The notes below the pieces were generated by a model. It saw only the letters and a list, made by a program, of their open reading frames with translations. It did no database searches and had not been told where the DNA came from. A DNA stretch of 64,000 nt from DASXUX01 sp036504595 (GTDB taxonomy: Bacteria > Planctomycetota > SZUA-567 > H5-PLA8): NCBI GenBank assembly GCA_036504595.1, contig DASXUX010000011.1:1-64000 (forward strand). The letters run 5' to 3'. Below are positions 27,737-37,265 of the stretch, piece by piece (position 1 is the stretch's first letter; each line of letters opens with the position of its first letter). A program made the position numbers and the translations under genes.

Positions 27737-30700
27737 TCACGGCCGGACCGCAGAAGTACACACCCAGATATAGTCGAAACGGCAAGTGCCAGTAAGAGGC
27801 TTGCCCGTCGCCAAGTCCAGGCGCAGTTGCCGCAGTTTGCCCTTCCACGCGGGGATATCGGACAAATTCACAGAGTAGACCCGGCTCTCGTTGTCGTTAG
27901 GGGCGACGGCAAAGGCGCGGCTCTTAATGTCATTCCACGTATTGTCCGCTTCAGTCGTGAACTTCAGGCGCATTTCCGTCGCTGGCGTGTGATTCTGAAA
28001 ACAAATCGTGATCGTCTCCTTGCCGGTCAGCGCAACGCCCAGATTGTCGGCTGAGAGTAAGTGGGCATCGGAACTATCCTCGATCGCCAGCACGTAATAT
28101 CCGCCCGCGACCATCTTCACGGGGTGAGAGGTTGTCGGCCAATCCGGATTCGGCCACTGCTGCACGCGCGTGCCGGGATTCACCTCCGTCCATCCTTCTT
28201 TGTCCAGATTCTTGTTAAATTCCCAAGCCGCAAGCACGGAATGGCCGGCGGGCAGCACGTGCACCGCAACCACATCGCTGAGCCACAACTCACCGTCATT
28301 CGCGACAAGGCGCAGTTGATAGTCCCCGGGCTTTTCAAAGGTGGCGGTGGTAGCCGCAGCGTGAGCGTCTTCAAAGGTGACTGCGCCGGGGCCTTCGAGC
28401 ACTTCCCACGTGATCGTCAACGGTTTGCCCGCCGTTTTGCCGTCATCGCTGACGCTGCCGCTGAGGGCAACCTTCGCACGGTCCGTCCGGACGTCAGTGC
28501 CAGCGTGAACGACGGGCGGGCGGTTGAAGGGCATCGCGCGGTCGATCTCCGCGACGGTTGCGTATGACGTATTCTCGCGAAGCGTCCAGGACGTCAGTTT
28601 GGGCGCCTCGTTAACGAAGAACTGAATGCCGGGGAGAAGGACATAACCGTTGCCCTGCACGGTTCCCGTACTGCAGCACACGGACGCGTCGCGAACTTGC
28701 CCCCAGACGTAAATCTCTCCGGGCCCCAATTTTCTCGCCATGTTGTTCTGGACGAAGCGCGAATTGCGGATTTCGATATTCGTCGTTTGAGGGACTTTCA
28801 GGCCCAGAACTTCGATCGCTGCTCCCGCATTGTTCTCGAATGTGCAGTGGTCGATCAGGCAGCCGTTTCCCGTGTTCTCAAAATCGATGCCGCCTTCGTC
28901 GTGACTGCCCGAATCCGGCTGGTTGCGGAAGTAGCAGTTGCGGATGATCAGGCCGTGCTGGCCCGCGAGCATCACGCCCATCGTGCCGGCGCTGGCGTGC
29001 CAGCCCGACGCATCAAAAATGCTGTTCCGCAAAATCGCACGGTGGACGCCAACCACAAAGGGATGCGGCGACGTGTTGTGCGCGTAATTGTGGTGGCAGT
29101 AGACGCGGTCAATGACCGCGTCGTTGCCGCACACGAAAAATCCCGAAGAGCACTGGAACGTTTCGCAGTCGCGAAGGACCAGATCACTGGCCGCGGCCCC
29201 GCTGATCGCGATCCCCGTGGAATGGTTCACGCCGTCACCCGGCGCGCCTTTGCGGTCGCGCCATTCGGGGATTCCGTGGCTGTTGAAGCGATACAGCCCC
29301 TCGATGTGATGGGCGATGCAGTCCTCGACGAGCAGGCCTCGGTGCCCAGGTTCCGTATAGCTGACGATCAGGCCTTTGCCCGCATGAGACACGACCAGAT
29401 TGCGTATGCGGAGGAAGTCGGGATTGCGTATCAGTGCGCAGCGGTCGTCGATGTCCCAATTGCGGCGAATGATCGGACGCGCGCCGATGCCGTAGGCGCC
29501 AATTTCAGCCCATTTGTCATCGGTGCCGCGGGCGGTGATATTGAGTTCCTGATTGAAGATGCTCCCGCGCCGGAGCAGAAGCTTCTCTCCCGGCCCGAGA
29601 ACCCGGCCTTTGATGTTCGTGAAGTCCTTCCACGGCGCGTCGGGCGAGGTGCCGGCAGAAGCATTGTTTCCTGCGGCGCTGTCGATGTAGTAAGTCGTCT
29701 CTTTGCGATCATCGGCCGTTGCAGGCGGCAATTTTTCCGACAGCGAAGCCGGCGGACCATCCTCGTTCGGGAAGAACACCAGCGGATACCGCGACGTTGC
29801 TGGCGAAGCGCCTCCCGCAACTAATTCAATCTCCTGCGTGGCGATGACCGGAGCGTCGGCCTGTATGCTCCACTCGATCGTCTTCTCAGATCCCGCTGGC
29901 ATGGCGCCCAGTTCGTGAGTCGCCTCGCCAATGCAGCGGACGCCCGCCGGCAACTTAAACCGGACGCTCACCTGCTCAACTGCACTCCCGAGATTGCGGA
30001 TCTTGGTCGTCATCTTCTCAGGACGCCCCGCAACGAGAATCGCGTGCTCCTGTATGGCATCTTGCACCTGAAGCGTGGGCAGCCTGGGGTTTTCAATTTT
30101 GAGATTGTCGATCAGCACGCCGGGACCGCCGATGACGAGAGGGTTCTCAGTGCCCTTGGCCAAGCCGGATCGCGTGATGCGGTTACGCTGGCCGTTGACG
30201 TCCAGCGTCAACGCCAGGCCATCCCACCTCGCTGTCAATCGATACCATTGGCCCGGCACCACGCGCTGCTCGGAACAGACGCGCGGCTCCCACCCGTCGA
30301 GATTCGCGAAGAACGCGAAACCTCCTCCTTCCTTCTCGGGATTGAGGCGGAGTTGGTATTCGCCATTCTTGAGCACAATGCAGCGGCCCTCGGGCGGCAA
30401 TAGGTCGAAGCGCACGGAGCAATCGATGCGTAAACCCGGCGAAAGCTGCAAGTCCGGATGGCTCGCAACCTGGACTGCCTGCGCACACTTCAGCGCCTGT
30501 CCACCGGGAACAGGCACGAAGACGACGTCCTTACCTGCCAGGTCATGCCCATGCCCGGAGGAGTCGCGGAGAGCGCCATCAAAGAGCCAGCGCGCGACAC
30601 CGGCGGGCGGCGCGGCCGGATTCTCAATGCGCACTTCGTCAAGCACGCCCTCGAACAGTCCCAGTTCCAGTGGTTCGGCCGACGGAGCCGAGAAACCAGG

Positions 30701-31216
30701 CCGTGGCGTGCTTGTTCGCTCGCCATTGACCTCAAGCCAGATTTCCTTGCCATCCCAACCGGCCACCAAGTGATACCAGACGCCAACTTTCGCGGGCGCT
30801 TTGGACCGAACGCGCGGTTCCCATCCATTCAGGTAGAGAAAAAATGCAAACCCGCTGCCTTCCTGCGGCGGATCGAGGCGAAGTTGATAGGCGCGTTCTT
30901 TGATCAACAGCGGTTGCCACGTTGCGCCTAACGCATCTAGTTTCGCCCAGCATTCGATTCGCAGTCCAGGTGCCGGCCGCAACTCGGGGCTGTCGGGCAC
31001 CATGGCTGGCGCTCTGTCGCAGCGGAGTCCCCGGCCGCTGTGTCCCGGCACGAAGGACGGCGCTTTGACAAACGCATCGTTGTTACGGCCCGAACTGTCT
31101 GCCAGGTCGCTGTCGAAGTTCCAGACGGCCACAGCGGGGCGATCTTCAGCCTGGAGTTCAGACATGCAGGCGGCGACGGTGACGAGAACAAGTGTGATGA
31201 GGCGATGAAGCTTCAT
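27737..31216 (-). CDS. Large exported LamG / right-handed beta-helix / PKD protein
   Basis: 1,159 aa from ATG 31216, which starts a signal peptide (MKLHRLITLVLVTVAACMSELQA). Domains in order: two LamG-like concanavalin domains (both with GLRIECWAKLD / GLRIDCSVRFD and VWYHLVAGWDGKEIWLEVNGER-type strands), a CARDB-like linker, a right-handed parallel beta-helix (YYIDSAAGNNASAGTSPDAPWKDFTNIK opening, then NLVVSHAGKGLIV, HNYAHNTSPH, DHCTFENNAGAAIEV coils), a PKD domain (VHAGTDVRTDRAKVALSGSVSDDG), and a C-terminal galactose-binding-like domain. Likely a surface polysaccharide lyase or adhesin. It starts 17 bases after the acetylxylan esterase stop, so the two form an operon. Confidence 0.82.
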   Translation of the reverse strand: MKLHRLITLVLVTVAACMSELQAEDRPAVAVWNFDSDLADSSGRNNDAFVKAPSFVPGHSGRGLRCDRAPAMVPDSPELRPAPGLRIECWAKLDALGATWQPLLIKERAYQLRLDPPQEGSGFAFFLYLNGWEPRVRSKAPAKVGVWYHLVAGWDGKEIWLEVNGERTSTPRPGFSAPSAEPLELGLFEGVLDEVRIENPAAPPAGVARWLFDGALRDSSGHGHDLAGKDVVFVPVPGGQALKCAQAVQVASHPDLQLSPGLRIDCSVRFDLLPPEGRCIVLKNGEYQLRLNPEKEGGGFAFFANLDGWEPRVCSEQRVVPGQWYRLTARWDGLALTLDVNGQRNRITRSGLAKGTENPLVIGGPGVLIDNLKIENPRLPTLQVQDAIQEHAILVAGRPEKMTTKIRNLGSAVEQVSVRFKLPAGVRCIGEATHELGAMPAGSEKTIEWSIQADAPVIATQEIELVAGGASPATSRYPLVFFPNEDGPPASLSEKLPPATADDRKETTYYIDSAAGNNASAGTSPDAPWKDFTNIKGRVLGPGEKLLLRRGSIFNQELNITARGTDDKWAEIGAYGIGARPIIRRNWDIDDRCALIRNPDFLRIRNLVVSHAGKGLIVSYTEPGHRGLLVEDCIAHHIEGLYRFNSHGIPEWRDRKGAPGDGVNHSTGIAISGAAASDLVLRDCETFQCSSGFFVCGNDAVIDRVYCHHNYAHNTSPHPFVVGVHRAILRNSIFDASGWHASAGTMGVMLAGQHGLIIRNCYFRNQPDSGSHDEGGIDFENTGNGCLIDHCTFENNAGAAIEVLGLKVPQTTNIEIRNSRFVQNNMARKLGPGEIYVWGQVRDASVCCSTGTVQGNGYVLLPGIQFFVNEAPKLTSWTLRENTSYATVAEIDRAMPFNRPPVVHAGTDVRTDRAKVALSGSVSDDGKTAGKPLTITWEVLEGPGAVTFEDAHAAATTATFEKPGDYQLRLVANDGELWLSDVVAVHVLPAGHSVLAAWEFNKNLDKEGWTEVNPGTRVQQWPNPDWPTTSHPVKMVAGGYYVLAIEDSSDAHLLSADNLGVALTGKETITICFQNHTPATEMRLKFTTEADNTWNDIKSRAFAVAPNDNESRVYSVNLSDIPAWKGKLRQLRLDLATGKPLTGTCRFDYIWVCTSAVRP

Positions 31217-31232
31217 CAGCGTCGCCGCGTGG

Positions 31233-32552
31233 CTATTTCGTTTCGCCGACATCCTTGATTTCCTTTGGCGTGATGACATAGCGCATGCAGTGCTTCATCT
31301 CGTAGCCATGGGTACAGCCCTGTTTGACCTCCATGGATTTGTTCTCATGCGGGATGCCGTTATAGACGACCCACACGCCGGATGGCGGACAGGTATAGTC
31401 GCCGTAATTGGCGACGAGGTGAACCTTGCCCTTGATGCGCTTAGCCAGGAACACCGGGTCGTAGTAATTCAAAGCTTCCTTGTAGTCTGGCCGCCAGCCG
31501 CGCAGGCGTCCGAGCGTAATGCCGCCGAAGTCACAGCTCCACGGCGACCAGATGTTGGCGCTGGTCACATCGGCGTCCAGGCCGGCACCCCACAACCCCT
31601 GCAGCCCGCCTTGGCTGCCGCCGTTGCTCTGCAATTCTTTGCCGTTCCATTCCGGACGAGACTTCACGTACTGCAGCGCGCGCATCACGCGCAAGGCCAT
31701 GCCGTAGTAATAGGTCTTCTCGCGATCAACGTTCTCATCATTTTTGAAGCAGTAGTTGGCCAGATCCTTCTGCAACTGTTTGTAATACGCGTCGTCGCGG
31801 CCCAGTTCCATGCCGTGCGCATTGATCTCGAAGAAAATGGCGGAGTCGTTCAGCCAGCCCGGCGGACTGTGCTTGTTTATGCCGTAGCCCTGGAATTGCA
31901 CGATGCCCGGCAGAGATTTTTCCTTCGCGCCGGCAGGAACGGTCAGGTAGCCGGTCACCGGCTTTGGCCCGGCGCAATCCAGCCGAACGGCGTAGAGCTT
32001 GACCTTCGGGTTCTTGGTCTCAATTTCCTTCAGGTCGGCCTTCAGCGGCACTTCGGCCAGCTTTGCTTTTGCGGCTTTCCAAAACTCATCGAAGTCCTTA
32101 GGCTCCGGGACGGGCTGGAGCTTTTCCGGTTCCACGCAAGCGCCGCCGTCAAAGAAGATATCGCCATTCTTGTTGGCGCCCCACCCGCCGACGTAGCCTT
32201 GCAGTCGCTTGCCGTCTTCGCCGAATGCCTGCGCCTGAATGCGGACGAAGCCGGGGACGTCCAGGGACGCAGTGATCTTCAGACCGGTTTCGGGAGCGAC
32301 GCCTTCGCCCTTCTCCGTGCCGGCAGGGACGCCGGCGCTACCATCGCCGGTGCGGGTCCATTTCAGCGTCTTGCCTGCAACGGGTTTTTCGCCCTCGAAG
32401 ACCCGGAGCGTGAACTCCATTTTTTCGCCAGGCTTGTAGATCGCCACCTGTTTATCGGTGGTGCCCCGAATGGAGAACTCGCCTGCGAACACGGCGCAGG
32501 AGAAGACGCAAAGATACAGCAGACAACGTTGTGCGATTTGTCGTGGGTTCAT
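31233..32552 (-). CDS. Acetylxylan esterase (AXE1-type alpha/beta hydrolase)
   Basis: 439 aa with a signal peptide (QRCLLYLCVFSCAVFAGEF). An N-terminal beta-sandwich of about 110 residues precedes the AXE1 esterase domain, which starts PVPEPKDFDEFWKAAKAKL. Catalytic triad as seen: Ser in SNGGSQGG, Asp in NYGDYTCPP, His in GCTHGYEM. AXE1 enzymes (family CE7) deacetylate xylan oligomers and cephalosporins. Near residue 70 the peptide GSAGVPAGTEKG is encoded by a variant of the GCCGGC element. First gene of an operon with the beta-helix protein. Confidence 0.88.
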   Translation of the reverse strand: MNPRQIAQRCLLYLCVFSCAVFAGEFSIRGTTDKQVAIYKPGEKMEFTLRVFEGEKPVAGKTLKWTRTGDGSAGVPAGTEKGEGVAPETGLKITASLDVPGFVRIQAQAFGEDGKRLQGYVGGWGANKNGDIFFDGGACVEPEKLQPVPEPKDFDEFWKAAKAKLAEVPLKADLKEIETKNPKVKLYAVRLDCAGPKPVTGYLTVPAGAKEKSLPGIVQFQGYGINKHSPPGWLNDSAIFFEINAHGMELGRDDAYYKQLQKDLANYCFKNDENVDREKTYYYGMALRVMRALQYVKSRPEWNGKELQSNGGSQGGLQGLWGAGLDADVTSANIWSPWSCDFGGITLGRLRGWRPDYKEALNYYDPVFLAKRIKGKVHLVANYGDYTCPPSGVWVVYNGIPHENKSMEVKQGCTHGYEMKHCMRYVITPKEIKDVGETK

Positions 32553-32576
32553 GCCGTCAAAATACAGAGATCGGCT

Positions 32577-32668
32577 CTAAAGTCTAGCGTCTGGAGTCTG
32601 GAGTCTGGAGTCTGGAGTCTGGAGTCTGGAGTCTGGAGTCTGGAGTCTGGAGTCTCGAGTCTGGACTC
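32577..32668. repeat. Near-perfect heptad array GGAGTCT
   Basis: About nine consecutive copies of the 7-bp word GTCTGGA span 32,589-32,654, flanked by diverged copies on both sides; this is the most regular heptad array in the window. It lies between the acetylxylan esterase start and the stop codon of the 1,191-aa protein, both minus strand. An open plus-strand frame that translates the array as a repeated peptide is a by-product. Confidence 0.9.
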
Positions 32669-32690
32669 TTCGGACATAGCCCCGACCCCG

Positions 32691-35600
32691 TCAGCGCGGA
32701 ACAGCGCGCAACGTGCGATCAGCTATCTCGAAGAAAGCACTGTCTCCGGCCGGAATGGTCACACTCTGCTGAATGCCGCCGAACACCGGCGTGTGGCTTG
32801 GCGAGCGCACCATTGCCGTAATCGGCGCGTCCGTCGGGTTGTGCGCTTCCAGGAACGGTTTTTTGCCTTGAGCCTGGCCATCGGCGATCAACGCGAGCTT
32901 GATGGATGGGTTCTCGCAGACAAAGACATTGCCCGCCCAGATCTCGTTTGCCGCGTCGATGCTCTCCTGAAAGTACGCGGTGCCACTGTGAACAGCAACG
33001 TAGCGGAACCACGGGCGCTGCTTGCTGTAGACCGCTGCGCAGCCATTGTCGGCAACATTCTCAATACGAATAGGCAGATCAATGATCTCCTTTTGCGGAC
33101 CTAGGCTGAAGGCACTCTCGCCCTCCACCGCTTTTGCGGTGAAGAAAAAGGTGGCGTCGCGCAATTCGCCTGACTTCATTTGGACGGGATAGCCGTCCTT
33201 GCCGCCAGCAAGGTTCAGAGCATGAAGCGTGTGTTCGAGGCACTCGTTGCCGGCGTCCTCGGTAGCGAAAGTGCCAATGGCAAAGCGGTAGGGAATGACA
33301 GTTCCCGCTTTGACCTCTTGCCCGTCGCGCCCCAGACCGATGTAGAGGCGGCCGGGGAGTGTGTACTGGTACGCGAAGTCCGAATCGGGCGGCGCAAAGA
33401 AGCCGATTTCGCCGACAAGAGACGGCATCTGCGCGGCGTAGCCGCCGGGGCGCACGCGTCCCGAGCCACGGAGCGTCTTTCCGGGTTGGCTGAGCATGGC
33501 GACGCGAGTGGTGCCGGCCTCTGTGCCGGCGGCATCGGTGACCACGACGGAGTGCCCCCAGCTTTTTTCGAGGTCGGTGGGGATGTCGAAGTACAGCAGC
33601 GAGATCGGAACCTGACCGTTGATCGTCACATCCTTCTTAAAGCGGATTTCGCCCTCGTGCCAGATGAAGCCGCCCTGGTAACGCTGCTCGCCTTCGCGGC
33701 GTCGGCGATGATTCCAAACGATGTACATGTCGCAGCGATCTTCGGGCGCGTAGATAGTGTGGGTGCGCTCAAAGTACTCGTTCTCACCGAGGTCTTTGGG
33801 AATGGTGCACAAAGCCGGCGTGGGGCGGTCCGCAGTGTCGTAACCTTGCGCCAGAAATCGCATGTGCATCTCTGCAACCTGGAAATTGTAGCTGGAGATT
33901 TTGACGTCCATCTGCCGGCCGGGAACGACGCCGCCCAGCGTCTCCCGGTGCGGGTAGGGGCCCACCCCGCGGATGTACACGAGATCTTCGTAGTTTGCGT
34001 GCGGCATGGGGCAGAGCGCCCCGCCGCGGTCCCAGCCTTCCAGCGTATAGTTCTCGCCGTTGTGAAACTGGCGCGCCATGTCGAACATCTGGTTGCGGTC
34101 GGGATGCCAAAGCATTCCCGTCGCGCCAAGTATGTTCAAGTTGTCACCGCAGCGAAAAAGCCCCTGCTTGTAGCAGAAGACCAGCACGTAGTGAGAAAAC
34201 GCGCGGCGGCCGGCGGCGTCGACCACTTCCAGCGTGACATAGTGCTGCCGGTCGTGAACAAGTTCGAATTCGCGCGCGAACGTTTTGGCGCCCTGCCCCA
34301 GGAAGCGGCGGATCGGGCCCTCGTCGGCATCGTGGACGATGACTTCACGGATTCCGGCATCGCTCTGGACGGCAAAGCGCAACCGGACGCGCTGCGCGCC
34401 GCGCGTGTACCGCCAATTGTTTTCCATCTGCGTGTTGAACGCGGTCCAGGAAAGAATGCGCGGGCCCTGGCTGACATACTGCTGGGCGGCCGCAGCGGCA
34501 AAGTACGCCGTGCAGCGCGTGTTGAGCGCAGTCTTGGCGCTGCTGACATCGCGAAAGCCGGTAAAGAAAGTCTGTGCGGCCGCGGCGACTTCGGCCGGAT
34601 CAGTGACGCGCGTGAACGAGGCGAGTGCGGCCCAGCGTAGGTCGCGCAGGCCGAAGAGAAATTCACGATAGTTGTCGGCGATCAGTTTGCCGTGGTCGAA
34701 AACCAGTGGGAAGTAGTGATAGAACCACCAGAGGTTTTCGGGGTGCGAGCCGTTGGCGCGAAATTGTTTGTAGTCGAGCAACGCGCTGGGTGGAAAGCTG
34801 CACAGTTCGGCATACTTGCCATAGTAAAGAATGCGCTGGCCGTCCCACAGCGTGAACTTCTTTTCGCGATGATACGGATCGCCGAAGTTGGCATCCGGAT
34901 ACACGATTTTCTCGCCCCAGAATGCCCACCGGTTGCCAAGGCCGTCGCTGAACTCGATGCCGGGGCAGGCGTAAAACTCGGGACCGCTCGCCGCAACGCA
35001 ATCCGCCTTCAGTTTGCCCAGCGACTCGGCGGTAAGTTTTTCGAGCGGTTCGGCGAAGACGACGACAGAAAGCCCGGCGGCTTTTGCAGCGGTGATGTAG
35101 TCGGCCACCGTCCCTTTGCCGTCAGTGAGCGACGTATGCGCGCCGCAGATGCCGCGAATGCCAGCGGGGAGTTCGCCGGCCGGAAATCGAGGCGAGTCCC
35201 ATTCCACGCTCGGCGGAAATTCAACAGGTTTGTACGGTGGAATTTGCACTGTGCCAAAACCGTTCGCTTGCCGCGCGGACGCAGCCAGCCAGCGATAGGC
35301 TTGCATCTGGAGTTTGAGTGTGTCGCTGGGCTGGCCGAGTTTTGCGTCGCCTTTGGTTTCAACGATGTGCTGCCAGAGCGGATTGCCGTAGTTCATCCCC
35401 GTGTGCAAGGGCGAGAGCGGCAAGCACAAAACGCGTCCCTTACCGAACTGTCGCACAGCGGCCACAGGCGGAGCGGTAGCATACGTTCCTTCAACGGCGA
35501 GGTTCAGTTCGTTCGGGTCTCCTGGAATTCCGGACTTGTAGCTGCGCGCTTCTTTTTCCCCGCTGACAATGATCTCCCAATCGGCGGAGTAGCGCATGGC

Positions 35601-36266
35601 GGTCAGCCCGGGCCAGGAGCCATAGTCGTGGAGCGGCAAATACAGGCATCGCAGGCCTTCCGTTGTGGGATGCGGTTTGATCGACGTGGTAAACCAGTAG
35701 TGCAGCTTTCCGACGACGCCCGCCAGCGGTGTTCCCTCGAACGTTCGCGTTTTGTCGTAATTGCCCTCGTGGAGGATCTCGCAGCCGAGCGGCTCGAGGA
35801 CCATATTCCAATAGCGTTCGTCGTCGTCCCCCGGATACCGCACCGAACGCGGCTGGAGGAACAGTCCGCCGCCATCGCGAACAAAGCGCGCCAGCGCCGC
35901 GCCGGCGATCTTCGCGTGCGCGATCAACTGCGGCGTGAGCTTCTGGACGCCTTCTTCGGTCGTGGCCAGGTGGACGACGTGGTACTGCTTCAGAAGCTGG
36001 AACAGCTTTTCCCCAGAAGAGCCGGCGTGATAGAAACCGGTTTCTTCCACCAGCGAGGCGGAGACGCCGTGCTTCTGATACACGGGGAGCATGCGGCTGT
36101 ACCTGAGGAACTCGGTGTTGTATTTCGCCGCGTCGCGCAGCGAGACACCCAGCACGGTAGGGCCGGCGTCCGAAGCCGCCGTTTCGTTTTCGGCCCATAG
36201 CCAACGCGCAGCACCAGGCAGCAGACACACAAGAAGGAGCGCACTGGCACGCAATGGGCTTCGCAT
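32691..36266 (-). CDS. Large exported protein with amidotransferase-like and PHP-like domains
   Basis: 1,191 aa from ATG 36266, selected because it opens a signal peptide (RASALLLVCLLPGAARWLWA); the frame runs 61 codons further upstream without one. Residues about 25-340 resemble a ThuA/DUF4159-like glutamine amidotransferase fold (RFVRDGGGLFLQPRSVRYPGDDDERYWN, ...FGKGRVLCLPLSPLH). Residues about 390-560 look PHP-like: ICGAHTSLTDGKGTVADYITAAKAAGLSVVVFAEP, PEFYACPGIEFSDG. The rest, about 600 residues, consists of beta-rich domains I cannot place. Probably involved in carbohydrate processing given the neighbours, but the function is unknown. It contains an in-frame GCCGGC element (AAGTEAGTT). 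It is the last backbone gene before the accessory region. Confidence 0.6.
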   Translation of the reverse strand: MRSPLRASALLLVCLLPGAARWLWAENETAASDAGPTVLGVSLRDAAKYNTEFLRYSRMLPVYQKHGVSASLVEETGFYHAGSSGEKLFQLLKQYHVVHLATTEEGVQKLTPQLIAHAKIAGAALARFVRDGGGLFLQPRSVRYPGDDDERYWNMVLEPLGCEILHEGNYDKTRTFEGTPLAGVVGKLHYWFTTSIKPHPTTEGLRCLYLPLHDYGSWPGLTAMRYSADWEIIVSGEKEARSYKSGIPGDPNELNLAVEGTYATAPPVAAVRQFGKGRVLCLPLSPLHTGMNYGNPLWQHIVETKGDAKLGQPSDTLKLQMQAYRWLAASARQANGFGTVQIPPYKPVEFPPSVEWDSPRFPAGELPAGIRGICGAHTSLTDGKGTVADYITAAKAAGLSVVVFAEPLEKLTAESLGKLKADCVAASGPEFYACPGIEFSDGLGNRWAFWGEKIVYPDANFGDPYHREKKFTLWDGQRILYYGKYAELCSFPPSALLDYKQFRANGSHPENLWWFYHYFPLVFDHGKLIADNYREFLFGLRDLRWAALASFTRVTDPAEVAAAAQTFFTGFRDVSSAKTALNTRCTAYFAAAAAQQYVSQGPRILSWTAFNTQMENNWRYTRGAQRVRLRFAVQSDAGIREVIVHDADEGPIRRFLGQGAKTFAREFELVHDRQHYVTLEVVDAAGRRAFSHYVLVFCYKQGLFRCGDNLNILGATGMLWHPDRNQMFDMARQFHNGENYTLEGWDRGGALCPMPHANYEDLVYIRGVGPYPHRETLGGVVPGRQMDVKISSYNFQVAEMHMRFLAQGYDTADRPTPALCTIPKDLGENEYFERTHTIYAPEDRCDMYIVWNHRRRREGEQRYQGGFIWHEGEIRFKKDVTINGQVPISLLYFDIPTDLEKSWGHSVVVTDAAGTEAGTTRVAMLSQPGKTLRGSGRVRPGGYAAQMPSLVGEIGFFAPPDSDFAYQYTLPGRLYIGLGRDGQEVKAGTVIPYRFAIGTFATEDAGNECLEHTLHALNLAGGKDGYPVQMKSGELRDATFFFTAKAVEGESAFSLGPQKEIIDLPIRIENVADNGCAAVYSKQRPWFRYVAVHSGTAYFQESIDAANEIWAGNVFVCENPSIKLALIADGQAQGKKPFLEAHNPTDAPITAMVRSPSHTPVFGGIQQSVTIPAGDSAFFEIADRTLRAVPR

Positions 36267-36494
36267 CGTCGTCAGGCCTCGCAAGAAAAGCGCAAAGTTG
36301 TCTCGGCACACTTCTGTATACCGCGGACACGCCGGAAAGGCCAAACTTCTGGAGCCAAGATTGGCCGGGAGAAATTCGGCTAGCCTGCTGTTGGGCGGCC
36401 GAATACAATGGTTCAGATCGACGGCAATCGCAGCGTTTCTAGTTGGCAACTAGTTCGGAGAGGATGCGGTTTTAGGGCAGTCTTATGCAGTTCG

Positions 36495-37262
36495 GTGCAG
36501 TTTGCGCCGGAATCCCCGGCGCGCTCTGTTTCTGTCGTTGTGCTTTCTCCTCTGGCCGACAAGAGCACCCTTCCTGTTGCCGCGCGCCTGTTGCGTCGAT
36601 TCGTACCCAGCGTGGCATCAGTACAGGCGATCCATTTCGAGTACACGCCTGACAAGAGCTTGTTTTACGATCAGTCGGCGCGCGGCGGTGTCGATTGTGA
36701 TGTTCTTGTCGAATACTCAACGGACGATGATGCGCCCGCCCTCCTCGCAATCGAAACCAAATTTGTGGAACCGGAATTCAGCATCTGCGGATTTCGCCGC
36801 GCGACGAACGACGAGAAGCATCCGACGCGCCGATGTCCACCCGATGTTGTGGTCGGTGATGACGAGGCGGTCTGCCGATATGCGAGTAAGAAGCATTACA
36901 AATACTGGGAGCAGGCCAAGCGGCTGAAGACCCTCGATTTTGATAAGGTTAAGAAACTGCCCTGCCCATTCGGGGGCACACTCTGGCAGCTATGGGTGAA
37001 TCATACGCTGGTACATGCGGAGGCAGACAGACGGAACGCGCACAAGGCGGTGTTCGCTGTCTGCGCTCCGCGCGGCAATAACACGTTGCTGCGTGACGGC
37101 CGAGTGCTTTCAGATTTCAGTGCTCTCGTCGCCGCGCGAGACTCTGTGGCTTTTATTCCGGTTGAGGATGTCATCGAAAGCCTTCGGTCAATGGGGTCGA
37201 TTGCCGGAATCGGGTGCGATGATTGGGCGCACCGACTCGCGGCACGATACATCATCCCGTAG
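36495..37262 (+). CDS. PD-(D/E)XK nuclease-like protein (PGN_0703-like)
   Basis: 255 aa from GTG 36495; an upstream in-frame ATG (36408) would add 29 residues without family resemblance. The fold signature is VDCDVLVEYS (metal-binding Asp) followed by LLAIETKFVEPEF, an ExK motif. Cysteine at ICGF, then KKHYKYWEQAKRL and WQLWVNHTLVHAEADRR complete a layout like the PGN_0703-type putative restriction nucleases, which often travel on mobile islands. No methyltransferase partner is present. The family assignment is from memory of motif order. Confidence 0.55.
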   Translation: MQFAPESPARSVSVVVLSPLADKSTLPVAARLLRRFVPSVASVQAIHFEYTPDKSLFYDQSARGGVDCDVLVEYSTDDDAPALLAIETKFVEPEFSICGFRRATNDEKHPTRRCPPDVVVGDDEAVCRYASKKHYKYWEQAKRLKTLDFDKVKKLPCPFGGTLWQLWVNHTLVHAEADRRNAHKAVFAVCAPRGNNTLLRDGRVLSDFSALVAARDSVAFIPVEDVIESLRSMGSIAGIGCDDWAHRLAARYIIP

Positions 37263-37265
37263 GCA

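Noticed and set aside
32577..32668. CRISPR array
   Set aside because: Uniform 7-bp tandem repeats without spacers; no cas genes in the window (the RecB-like nuclease at 37.3 kb is in a phage-type context).
31290..33104. Long plus-strand frame of 604 codons
   Set aside because: Antisense to the esterase and the 1,191-aa gene, and it translates the GGAGTCT array as a repeated peptide.
34692..36200. 502-codon plus-strand frame
   Set aside because: Mirror of the GC-rich minus-strand coding region with no recognisable domain.
36439..36453. CTAGTTG/CAACTAG palindrome as the left attachment site of the serine-recombinase element
   Set aside because: No matching sequence at the right end near 48,355; kept only as a possible operator.
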